A DNA stretch of 64,000 nucleotides from Palsa-1447 sp964414785 (GTDB taxonomy: Bacteria; Verrucomicrobiota; Verrucomicrobiia; Opitutales; Opitutaceae). The position numbers and the translations under genes are program-made. Under the pieces are notes generated by a model. The model made no database searches. It saw only the letters and a list, made by a program, of their open reading frames with translations, and was not told the DNA's origin. Positions 24,701 through 32,693 of the stretch are shown piece by piece. The stretch's first letter is position 1. Each line of letters begins with the position of its first letter. Where the stretch lies: NCBI GenBank assembly GCA_964414785.1, contig CAYPXZ010000005.1:62001-126000 (forward strand), in the 5' to 3' direction.

Positions 24701-26275
24701 CTACGCCTTCGCCGCGGTCGAGAGCCGGTACTCGACTGACTCCCGCAGCGCCTCCCACGAGGCATCGATGATGTTGTCGCTGACGCCGACGGTGCCCCAG
24801 ATCGAGTGCCCGTCCCCGCTCTCGACAAGGACCCGCGTCTTGGAGCCCGTCCCCTCGTTGCCCTCGATGATGCGCACCTTGAAGTCGCGCAGGGTCATCG
24901 TGCGAAGCTCCGGGTAGGTCTTCTCGAGCGCCAGTCGCAGCGCCTTGTCCAGGGCGCCGATCGGACCGGAGTCCTCGGCCACCGTGTGGATCGGCTCGCC
25001 GTCCACCCTCAGGCGAACCGTGGCCTCCGACCAGATCTCGCCGCCGTGGCGCTCGACGATCACCCTGTAGCCCTCGACCTGGAAGAACTCACGGTTGCGC
25101 CCGAGCATCCGGGCGACCAGCAGCTTGAACGACGCATCCGCGGCCTCGTACTCGTAGCCGCGGAACTCGCGCTCCTTTAGCTCCTCGATGAGCCCCTTTA
25201 GCTCCGGGCTCTTCTCGTCGAGGTCCACTCCGAATTCGCGGGCCTTCAGCGCCAGGCTGCTGCGCCCCGCCATGTCCGAGACAAGCACCCGCGTCCGGTT
25301 GCCGACGAGCGCCGGGTCGATGTGCTCGTAGCTGCGCGCCACCTTCTGGGCCGCGTTGGCGTGCAGGCCGCCCTTGTGCGCGAAGGCGGACTGACCGACG
25401 AACGGGGCCTTGGGGTCTGGCCTTAGGTTCGCGAGCTCGTCGAAGAAGAGCGAGAGGTCCCTGAGCTGGGTCAGGTTGGGGGCGCACCGCATGGAACGGC
25501 CCATCTTGAGGACGAGATTGGGAAGCACCGTGACCAGGTTCGCGTTTCCGACCCGCTCCCCGTAGCCGTTCATCGTGCCCTGGACCAGGGTGACCCCGGC
25601 CTCGACACCGGCGAGCGTGACGGCGGCCCCGAGGCCGCTGTCGTTGTGGCAGTGTATGCCGACGCGTTCCGCCCCGAAGCGCCTGACGACCTCGCCCGTG
25701 ATGGCGAGCACCTGGGGAACCAGCTTGCCGCCGTTGGTCTCGCACAGCGTCAGGTTGGACGCTCCGCCACGGGCTGCAGCCTCGAGCGTGCGCAAGGCGT
25801 ACTCGGGGTTGTCGAGGTAGCCGTCGTAGAAGTGCTCGGCGTCGTAGATCACCTCGCGCCCCTGCGCCGCAAGGTAGCGCACCGAGTCCTCGATCATGGC
25901 CAGGTTCTCCTCGGGGGTCGTGCGCAGGACCTCGTTCACGTGGAGGAGCCAGGTCTTGCCGAAGATCGTCACGACGGGCATCGCGCTTTCCAGGAGCGTC
26001 TTGAGCTGCGGGTCCGCGTCGGCCTTGACCCCCGCCCTGCGTGTCGAGCCGAATGCAGCGAGCTTCGCGTGCCTAAGGCGCAGGTTGCGCGCCTCGGCGA
26101 AGAAGGCGATGTCCCTGGGGTTCGACCCGGGGAACCCTCCCTCGATGTAGTCGACGCCGAACTGGTCGAGCCGCTCCGCCACGAGGATCTTGTCGGCGAC
26201 CGAAAAACTGATCCCCTCGCCCTGGGTTCCATCGCGCAGGGTGGTGTCGTAGATCTTGATCTCGCTGGTGGACAT
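24701..26275 (-). CDS. cimA: (R)-citramalate synthase
   Basis: The 524-residue enzyme condenses pyruvate with acetyl-CoA to citramalate, the threonine-independent entry to isoleucine (2-oxobutyrate). It opens with IKIYDTTLRDGTQGEGISFS, the DTTLRDG metal/active-site motif of the LeuA family. GIHCHNDSGLGAAVTLAGVEAG holds the metal-binding histidines. The C-terminal LeuA dimerisation/allosteric domain (from about residue 395) is the likely site of isoleucine feedback. The phrase VDYIEGGFPGSNPRD is typical of the long citramalate synthase type rather than isopropylmalate synthase. It is the last gene of the serA-plsY-hom-lysC-thrC-cimA operon, 12 bases after thrC. Confidence 0.92.
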   Translation of the reverse strand: MSTSEIKIYDTTLRDGTQGEGISFSVADKILVAERLDQFGVDYIEGGFPGSNPRDIAFFAEARNLRLRHAKLAAFGSTRRAGVKADADPQLKTLLESAMPVVTIFGKTWLLHVNEVLRTTPEENLAMIEDSVRYLAAQGREVIYDAEHFYDGYLDNPEYALRTLEAAARGGASNLTLCETNGGKLVPQVLAITGEVVRRFGAERVGIHCHNDSGLGAAVTLAGVEAGVTLVQGTMNGYGERVGNANLVTVLPNLVLKMGRSMRCAPNLTQLRDLSLFFDELANLRPDPKAPFVGQSAFAHKGGLHANAAQKVARSYEHIDPALVGNRTRVLVSDMAGRSSLALKAREFGVDLDEKSPELKGLIEELKEREFRGYEYEAADASFKLLVARMLGRNREFFQVEGYRVIVERHGGEIWSEATVRLRVDGEPIHTVAEDSGPIGALDKALRLALEKTYPELRTMTLRDFKVRIIEGNEGTGSKTRVLVESGDGHSIWGTVGVSDNIIDASWEALRESVEYRLSTAAKA

Positions 26276-26287
26276 GGTCGGCGCGCC

Positions 26288-27646
26288 CTAGACGGCGCGG
26301 GTTTCTATGAAGGCACGTATTGCGGCTGCGTCAGCCACAATCTTGTGCCTGACAAGGGGCTTGGACTTCAGGGCCTCGAGCGTGGGATGGGTGGGCTCGA
26401 TCCCGATCGCGGCGCGAATCACCTCCGGGAACTTCGCCGGGCTCGCCGTCGCCAGGACGACGCTGGGACCCGAGTAGTCCATGCCCTTGAACGCGCAGGC
26501 AGTGTGCGGGTCCAGGATGTAGCCATGGGCTCGGTGGACCTGGCGGATGATCCCTTGGATCTCCGTGTCCTCGCAGCGCGACGACGTGAAGGTGTCCCGG
26601 TCGAAGTCCTGGAACCGGTAGACCCCCTTCGCCCCGATCTCCCCCATGACGGCCCGCACCCGGTCCGGGTCGCGGCCGAGGCTGTAGTAGAGGAACCGCT
26701 CGAAGTTGGACGCGACCTGGATGTCCATCGAGGGGGCGAGGCTCGGACTCACCTCGCCGACCCGGTACTCCCCCGTCGTGAACAGCCGGTGGAGGATGTC
26801 GTTGCGGTTCGTCGCGACGCGAAATCCGCGGATCGGGACCCCCATCTTCTGGAGCATCCAGCCCGCGAGCACGTTCCCGAAATTGCCCGTGGGCACGACG
26901 AAGACCGCGGAACGCCGGTGCTCGGGGCTGAGCCTAAGCCAGGCATGCAGGTAGTAGACGCTCTGGGCGAGTATCCTGGCGATGTTGATCGAGTTCACCG
27001 CAGAGAGCCGGTTCCTCCTGCGGAAGTCCCCGTCGGCGAAGAGCTGCTTGAGGACCGCCTGCGCTTGGTCGAAGGAGCCGGACACGGCCAGGGCGTGGAC
27101 GTTGGGGTCGCCCGTGCACGCCATCTGCCGCTCCTGCAGGGGCGAGACCCTCCCGTCGGGATAGAGGATGAAGATGGCCACCCCCGGCCGGCCCATGAGG
27201 CCGTGGATCGCCGCGGCTCCCGTATCGCCGGACGTGGCGCCCAGCACGTTGATCGTCTCCTTGCGCACCGCGCACTGGCGCGCGTAGAGGTTCCCGAGCA
27301 GCTGCAGGGCGATGTCCTTGAAGGCGAGCGTCGGCCCGTGGAAGAGCTCGAGGACGTGCACCTCGGGCGAGAGCTCAAGGAGGGGCGCGATCTCCGGCCG
27401 GTCGAACGCCGCGTAGGAGCGCCCCACAAGCTCCCGGAGCTCGGGCTGCGGTATGTCGGTGGCAAAGCGCTCGAGGAACCTCGAGCAGAGCTCCGGGTAG
27501 TCGAGCCGCGCGAAACCCTCCAGCTCGGCGGAGAGGTCGGGAAGCGACTCGGGCACGAAGAGCCCGCCGTCGGGGGCCAGGCCCGCGGCCACGGCATCCG
27601 AGAAGGCGACCGGAGGGGAGCCTCCCCGTGTCGAGACGTAGCGCAT
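26288..27646 (-). CDS. thrC: Threonine synthase
   Basis: The 452-residue PLP enzyme converts O-phosphohomoserine to threonine. It starts MRYVSTRGGSPPVAFSDAV, as family members do, which fixes the ATG at 27646; a 21-residue upstream extension is not supported. The PLP lysine lies in HGPTLAFKDIALQLLGN. The phosphate-binding ATSGDTGAAAIHG follows. FGNVLAGW and TANRNDIL-like stretches complete the class. It lies 13 bases after lysC and 12 before cimA in an operon that contains every step shown here from aspartate to threonine except aspartate-semialdehyde dehydrogenase and homoserine kinase, which must lie elsewhere. Confidence 0.94.
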   Translation of the reverse strand: MRYVSTRGGSPPVAFSDAVAAGLAPDGGLFVPESLPDLSAELEGFARLDYPELCSRFLERFATDIPQPELRELVGRSYAAFDRPEIAPLLELSPEVHVLELFHGPTLAFKDIALQLLGNLYARQCAVRKETINVLGATSGDTGAAAIHGLMGRPGVAIFILYPDGRVSPLQERQMACTGDPNVHALAVSGSFDQAQAVLKQLFADGDFRRRNRLSAVNSINIARILAQSVYYLHAWLRLSPEHRRSAVFVVPTGNFGNVLAGWMLQKMGVPIRGFRVATNRNDILHRLFTTGEYRVGEVSPSLAPSMDIQVASNFERFLYYSLGRDPDRVRAVMGEIGAKGVYRFQDFDRDTFTSSRCEDTEIQGIIRQVHRAHGYILDPHTACAFKGMDYSGPSVVLATASPAKFPEVIRAAIGIEPTHPTLEALKSKPLVRHKIVADAAAIRAFIETRAV

Positions 27647-27659
27647 TGCCCGATGGGCG

Positions 27660-28877
27660 CTAGACCTTGTCGAGGCCGAACGCGGCATGCGCCGCGCGGA
27701 CGGCCTCATCGGCGCGGTCCAGGTCGACGACGACCGAGATCTTTATCTCCGAGGTGCTGATCAGGTCGATGTTGATGCCGACGTCGGCGAGCGCCTGGAA
27801 GAGCGTCGCGGCCACGCCGCTGTGGGTCTTCATTCCGACGCCCACTACCGAGAGCTTCGCGATGTGCTCGTGGACGGCGACCTGGCCCCCGCCGATTGCG
27901 GCGAGCACGGGCTCCAGGACCTTCACCGCCTTGACCTTGTCGGTCTGCGGCACCGTGAAGGTCAGGTTCGCCACCCCGTGGCGGCCCACGTTCTGGACGA
28001 TCATGTCGACGATGACGTTGGCGTCGGCCAGGCAGCGGAACACCTTCGCGGCCGACCCCGGCTTGTCGACGATGTTGCTCACGATGACCTTCGCCTGGTC
28101 CTTGTCGGCGGCGATGCCGCGGACGACGACCTGTTCCATATACGCGACTTCTTCTTTCACGGTGGTTCCTGGATTGTGGTTGAACGATGAGCGGACTTCG
28201 AAAATGACGCCGTATTTCTTGGCGAACTCGACGGAGCGCGACTGCATCACCTTCGAGCCGGACGACGCGAGCTCGAGCATCTCGTCGTACGAGATCTCGG
28301 AAAGCTTGCGGGCGTTCTTCACGACCCGGGGGTCGGCGGTGTACACGCCGTCGACATCCGTGTAGATCTCGCACACGTCGGCCTTGATCGCGGCCGCGAG
28401 CGCAACCGCCGTCAGGTCCGATCCCCCCCTGCCGAGGGTCGTGATCTGCCCCTCCTCGTCGATGCCCTGGAACCCGGCCACGATGACGACGCGCCCCTCG
28501 TTCAGGTCCTTGAGGATCACCTTCGGGTTCACCATCTTGAGCTTCGCCTTGGTGTGGACCTTGTCCGTGAAGATTCCGGCCTGCGCGCCGGTGTAGCTGA
28601 CCGCGGGGATGGAGATCCCGTGCAGGGCCATCGCCATGAGCGCAATCGACTCCTGCTCCCCGATCGCCAGGAGCTGGTCAAGCTCGCGTTCGCTCGGCTC
28701 CGGGCACAGGCCCTTCGCCCGAGCGATCAGCTCGTTCGTGACGCCGGCGCGGGCCGAGAGCACGACCACGATCTGGTGTCCCTCGTCGCGGGTCGCCTTG
28801 ATGCGCTCCGCGACCTTCTTGATCCGCTCGACGTCGCCGACCGAGGTTCCGCCGTATTTCTGCACGATTCGGGGCAT
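27660..28877 (-). CDS. lysC: Aspartate kinase (monofunctional)
   Basis: The 405-residue enzyme phosphorylates aspartate, the first step to lysine, threonine and methionine. The KYGGTSVGDVERIK motif opens the kinase domain. GRGGSDLTAVALAAA and EIYTDVDGVYTADPR are the ATP/aspartate-binding blocks. Two ACT domains form the C-terminus from about residue 265 (ACT motif VVGVGMKTHSGVAATLFQAL), where lysine and/or threonine feedback would act. Length matches monofunctional LysC, and homoserine dehydrogenase is a separate gene just upstream (25-base gap). thrC follows after 13 bases. Confidence 0.95.
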   Translation of the reverse strand: MPRIVQKYGGTSVGDVERIKKVAERIKATRDEGHQIVVVLSARAGVTNELIARAKGLCPEPSERELDQLLAIGEQESIALMAMALHGISIPAVSYTGAQAGIFTDKVHTKAKLKMVNPKVILKDLNEGRVVIVAGFQGIDEEGQITTLGRGGSDLTAVALAAAIKADVCEIYTDVDGVYTADPRVVKNARKLSEISYDEMLELASSGSKVMQSRSVEFAKKYGVIFEVRSSFNHNPGTTVKEEVAYMEQVVVRGIAADKDQAKVIVSNIVDKPGSAAKVFRCLADANVIVDMIVQNVGRHGVANLTFTVPQTDKVKAVKVLEPVLAAIGGGQVAVHEHIAKLSVVGVGMKTHSGVAATLFQALADVGINIDLISTSEIKISVVVDLDRADEAVRAAHAAFGLDKV

Positions 28878-28902
28878 GATGGTATGGTAAATCCGCGTGG
28901 GC

Positions 28903-30225
28903 CTAGTCGCCGAGGTCTCCGATCCTCAGAAGAAGCGGCGCCTCGCGCACGCTTCCGAGGGCCGTGAGGCCCCGCAGGGCGACCCGCATCGAGCGCTCAT
29001 CGCTCTCGTGGGTGGTGAGGACGAGCGAGGCCGATCCCGCCCTCTCCGAGGGGTTCTGGATCACGCTGGCGATGCTCATCTTGTTGCGCGCCATGATCGT
29101 CGCGACCCGGGCAAGGACGCCGGGCCGGTCGGCCACCGTCAGCCTGAGGTAGTAGCGGCCGCGTATCCTCTGCGGTGGGGCAAGGAGCGCCCCCTTGGAC
29201 ACCGGGAGCCTGTCCTCGGCCATGAGGTGCGCCCCCTTGCCGTGGAGAAGGAGCGCGACCGAGTCGGCGATGTCGCTGATGACCGCGCTCGCCGTGGCGT
29301 CCTGCCCAGCGCCGCGCCCGATGTAGACCGTCGTCCCGACGACGTCGCCGGTGACCGAAATGGCGTTGAAGACACCGCTCACCCTCGCGAGCACGCTCCC
29401 CTCCGGGAGCAGCGTCGGGTGCACCCGCACCACGATCTCGTTCGTCGCGAAGTCGCGCGTGATGATCGCAAGCAGCTTGATTCCGTAGCCCAGGGCAGCC
29501 GCGTTCTTGAAATCGGCGGGTGTGATCCTCTCGATTCCCTCGACGATCATCTGCTCCGGGCGCACCCAGACGCCGTGGGCGAGCCAGGCGAGGATCGACG
29601 CCTTGTGGGCGGTGTCCCATCCCCCGACGTCGAGCGACTCGTCGGCCTCGGCATAGCCGAGCCTCTTTGCCTCCTCGAGCACGCTCGCATACGGGGTGTC
29701 CAATTCCTCCATCTGCGTCAGGATATAGTTGCAGGTGCCGTTCAGGATGCCCGAGATGCGCGGGAAGCGGTTGGCAACCAGGCCCTCCCGCACCGCCTTA
29801 ATGAGCGGGATGCCGCCGGCCACGCTCGCCTCGAAGAGGAAATGCCCCCCGTGCCTGCGGGCCGCGGCGAAGATCTCTGCGCCGTGGGCGCAGATGAGCG
29901 CCTTGTTCGCCGAAACCACGATCTTGCCCCGGGACAGCGCCGCGAGGGTGACCTGCCGTGCGAGGGTGGTCCCCCCCATCAGCTCGCACACGATGTGGAT
30001 GTTTGGATCGGTCGCCACCGAGAGCGCATCCGCGGTGAGCTTCCCGGCCGGAACCTTGACGGCCCGCGCCTTCCGCGTGTCCCGGACGGCGGCCCTCGCC
30101 AGCACGATCCGCGCGCCCAGCCGTACCTCGAGTTCCCGGCGCATGCGGCTGAAATGCTTCCAGACGCCCTGCCCGACCGTTCCCAGTCCGCAGATCCCGA
30201 TGTTGATGGTGCGCGTGGCCTTCAT
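28903..30225 (-). CDS. hom: Homoserine dehydrogenase
   Basis: The 440-residue enzyme reduces aspartate semialdehyde to homoserine. It opens with INIGICGLGTVGQGVW, an NAD(P)-binding GxGxVG loop. VVSANKALICAHG is the conserved cofactor/substrate segment. LNGTCNYILTQMEE and GYAEADESLDVGGWDTAHK hold the catalytic lysine and acidic residues. A C-terminal ACT domain (YYLRLTVADRPGVLARVATIM) would give threonine control. Its ATG overlaps the plsY stop by four bases, and lysC follows after 25 bases. Length agrees with the ACT-bearing class. Confidence 0.95.
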   Translation of the reverse strand: MKATRTINIGICGLGTVGQGVWKHFSRMRRELEVRLGARIVLARAAVRDTRKARAVKVPAGKLTADALSVATDPNIHIVCELMGGTTLARQVTLAALSRGKIVVSANKALICAHGAEIFAAARRHGGHFLFEASVAGGIPLIKAVREGLVANRFPRISGILNGTCNYILTQMEELDTPYASVLEEAKRLGYAEADESLDVGGWDTAHKASILAWLAHGVWVRPEQMIVEGIERITPADFKNAAALGYGIKLLAIITRDFATNEIVVRVHPTLLPEGSVLARVSGVFNAISVTGDVVGTTVYIGRGAGQDATASAVISDIADSVALLLHGKGAHLMAEDRLPVSKGALLAPPQRIRGRYYLRLTVADRPGVLARVATIMARNKMSIASVIQNPSERAGSASLVLTTHESDERSMRVALRGLTALGSVREAPLLLRIGDLGD

Positions 30226-30896
30226 GGAGTGTCCCCGGGCTTATTGTCCTGCGGCTTCGCGCGGTCAAAGCGCTTCTCGGTCCCGCTCAGGAGCCTGGAG
30301 ATGTTGGCGCGGTGCCGGACGACGACAAAGACGGCGATGATGAGCGATACCCAGAGGGCGAGCGCGCCGCGGTTGAAGGCGAAGCAGAGGACCGGCAGGC
30401 ACACGGCGGCCAGGATCGACGCCAGGGACACGTAGCGGGTCGCATAGAAGACGACGAGCCAGACCCCAGCGGAAATGGCGCCCACGGTGGGCATCAGTAC
30501 GAGGATCCCCCCCGCCGCCGTGGCGACCCCCTTGCCGCCGCGGAACCCGGTGAAGCAGGAGAACGCATGCCCAACGAGCGCACAGGCGAGCCCGAAGTAA
30601 CCGAGCATGGCCGGGAAGCTGGCCGAGCGAACGGCCTGCCATGCGACAAGCAGGGGCCAGCCCGCCGCCAGGGCCCCCTTCAGGGCGTCCAGCACAAAGA
30701 CCGTGTTTCCGGGCCCGCTGCCCAGGACCCTGCGGACGTTCGTCGCGCCCGGGCTGCGGCTTCCCACCTCGAAGATGTTCACTCCCCGCGAGCGGGCGAC
30801 AAGGAACCCGAACGGAAGCGAACCAAGCAGATAGCCGGCGACGCCCGTGAAAACAAGCGGCAGAAGCATCTCATTTTGGAATGCGAGGCCGGGCAT
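30222..30896 (-). CDS. plsY: Glycerol-3-phosphate acyltransferase PlsY
   Basis: This 224-residue integral membrane enzyme transfers acyl from acyl-phosphate to glycerol-3-phosphate, the first step of phospholipid synthesis. GSLPFGFLVARSRG, GSRSPGATNVRRVLG and FRGGKGVATAAGG are the three conserved PlsY motifs (active-site Ser/Arg, the glycerol-phosphate loop and the glycine-rich motif). Five or so membrane helices are predicted. It is unusual in lying inside an amino-acid operon, 6 bases after serA and overlapping hom by four bases. Its partner plsX is not in the window. Transcriptional coupling with serine and threonine synthesis is inferred from spacing. Confidence 0.93.
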   Translation of the reverse strand: MPGLAFQNEMLLPLVFTGVAGYLLGSLPFGFLVARSRGVNIFEVGSRSPGATNVRRVLGSGPGNTVFVLDALKGALAAGWPLLVAWQAVRSASFPAMLGYFGLACALVGHAFSCFTGFRGGKGVATAAGGILVLMPTVGAISAGVWLVVFYATRYVSLASILAAVCLPVLCFAFNRGALALWVSLIIAVFVVVRHRANISRLLSGTEKRFDRAKPQDNKPGDTP

Positions 30897-30902
30897 AGGC
30901 GG

Positions 30903-32492
30903 TCAAAGGACCACAAACTTCGCCATCCGTATGGCGCGGTGTCCCTTAAGCTCCCGGCGCGCCCCGTCGCTCGGCTCGCTGTCCAGATTGATGACCATCA
31001 GCGCGGTCTGTCCCGGCTCCTGGCGGCTGAGCGACATGTTGGCGATGTTCACCTTGTCCTTGCCCAGGAGCGTCCCCACGTAGCCGATCATCCCGGGCTC
31101 GTCGCTGTTCTCGATGATGAGGAGATTGCCCATCGCCACCACCTCGACCGCGTGGCCGTTGATGGACACGATCCTCGGGCTGCTTGCCTTCCCGATCAGG
31201 GTCCCGGCGGCGCTACGGACGACACCGTCGCTGGCCGTCGCCTCGACCTGGATCAGCTCGGTGTAGTCTGCCTCCCCGGTCGACTTGACGACCTCGCAGC
31301 TCACCCCGAGGCGCTCCAGGAAGGTCGGCGCGTTCACGAAATTGACGTTGTCGCCGCTGATCCGCTTGAGCCAGCCGCGCAGGATCGCGCGCGTGATCGC
31401 GTTCGCGTCCATGTCCACGATCTTCCCCCAGTAGGTGATCTTCAGCGAACCGATCTGGTCCGGGGAGATCTGCTGGACGAGCGTCCCCAGCTTCGAGCCC
31501 AGGTCGAGGTACGGCCTTAGGACCGAGAGGGTCGCGGCGTCGAGGGACGGCATGTTGACGGCGTTTCGGATCACGCCTCCGTTGAGGACATCCGCGATCT
31601 GCTCGGCGACCTCGACGCCCACGGCGTCCTGCGCCTCGGCCGTCGACGCCCCAAGGTGCGGCGTCAGGGTGACGTTCGGCAGGCTCCTCAGTTCGCTCGA
31701 CTCGGCGAGCGGCTCCTCCTCGTAGACGTCCAGGCCGGCGGCGGCCACCTGCCCGCTCTTGAGGGCCGCGACGAGCGCCGACTCCTTGATTATCCCGCCC
31801 CGGGCGCAGTTGAAGATGCGGACGCCCTTCTTGCACTTTGCAAGCGCCGCCTCGTCGATCATGTAGCGGGTGTCATCGGTCAGCGGCATGTGGACCGTGA
31901 TGTAGTCGGACTGGGCGAGCAGCTCGTCCATCGAGACCGACTCGATCTGCATTCCCTTGGCGCGGCTGGGGGCCAGGTAGGGGTCGTACGCGAGGACGCG
32001 CATGCCGAAGGCCTGCGCCCGGCGGGCGACCTCGCCGCCGATGCGCCCGAGGCCGACGATGCCGAGCGTCTTCCTGAAAAGCTCGATCCCGGAGAAGCTC
32101 TTTCGGTCCCACTTGCCGCCGCGCATGGACGCCGCGGCCTGCGGAACGGGCCTGGCGCCGCACAGCAGGTGCGTGAAGGTCAGCTCCGCGGTCGCGATCG
32201 TGTTTCCCGACGGGGTGTTCATCACGATGACACCGCGCTCCGTGGCGGCGTCCACGTCGACGTTGTCGACCCCGACCCCGGCCCTGCCGACGACCTTCAG
32301 GAGGGGGGCGGCCGCGATGACCTCGGCCGTGATCTTCGACTCGGAGCGCACCGCGATCGCGTGCACGTCCCTGACGAGCTCCAGGAGCTTGGCCGGCGAG
32401 GACCCGTACGCCTCGACGACATCAAGGCCGGGCTGCTTCCGCAGCCAGGCCACACCCTTTGACGATATCTTGTCGGCGACGAGTACTTTCAT
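30903..32492 (-). CDS. serA: D-3-phosphoglycerate dehydrogenase (long form)
   Basis: The 529-residue enzyme oxidises 3-phosphoglycerate, the first step of serine synthesis. The N-terminal 2-hydroxyacid dehydrogenase core has TLGIVGLGRIGGEVARRA (NAD loop), NCARGGIIKESAL and TPHLGASTAEAQD, the last with the catalytic His. The long form continues with the ASB intervening domain (about 320-450) and a C-terminal ACT domain (VVAMGNLLIIENSDEPGMIGYVG) that may sense serine. It heads the six-gene operon, and its divergent neighbour across 201 bases is the RND pump. The upstream region shows no Shine-Dalgarno sequence. Confidence 0.95.
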   Translation of the reverse strand: MKVLVADKISSKGVAWLRKQPGLDVVEAYGSSPAKLLELVRDVHAIAVRSESKITAEVIAAAPLLKVVGRAGVGVDNVDVDAATERGVIVMNTPSGNTIATAELTFTHLLCGARPVPQAAASMRGGKWDRKSFSGIELFRKTLGIVGLGRIGGEVARRAQAFGMRVLAYDPYLAPSRAKGMQIESVSMDELLAQSDYITVHMPLTDDTRYMIDEAALAKCKKGVRIFNCARGGIIKESALVAALKSGQVAAAGLDVYEEEPLAESSELRSLPNVTLTPHLGASTAEAQDAVGVEVAEQIADVLNGGVIRNAVNMPSLDAATLSVLRPYLDLGSKLGTLVQQISPDQIGSLKITYWGKIVDMDANAITRAILRGWLKRISGDNVNFVNAPTFLERLGVSCEVVKSTGEADYTELIQVEATASDGVVRSAAGTLIGKASSPRIVSINGHAVEVVAMGNLLIIENSDEPGMIGYVGTLLGKDKVNIANMSLSRQEPGQTALMVINLDSEPSDGARRELKGHRAIRMAKFVVL

Positions 32493-32640
32493 GAGGGAAA
32501 AATGCGGTTGATCGAAATCGGTGGCGGCGTTTCTAGCAAGGAAAAGCGACTTAAAAGTTCCTTATGACGCGACTGCGCATCTATTTCTAACTTTGGCCGT
32601 CTAGCGCCTGTAGTTGCACTTTGTCCCTGATCCCCAGAAT

Positions 32641-32662
32641 GGAGGGTTTACGAGAATCCTCC
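32641..32662. repeat. Inverted repeat upstream of the RND efflux operon
   Basis: Arms GGAGGGTT and AATCCTCC around six bases pair with one G-T wobble. It sits 32 bases before the pump ATG in the 201-base gap shared with serA. It could be a regulator site or 5' UTR hairpin. No TetR- or MarR-type gene is adjacent. The rest of the gap shows nothing else I can name. Confidence 0.3.
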
Positions 32663-32693
32663 GTGCTGGCAGCATTTTTGCCCTTTTATCTCC

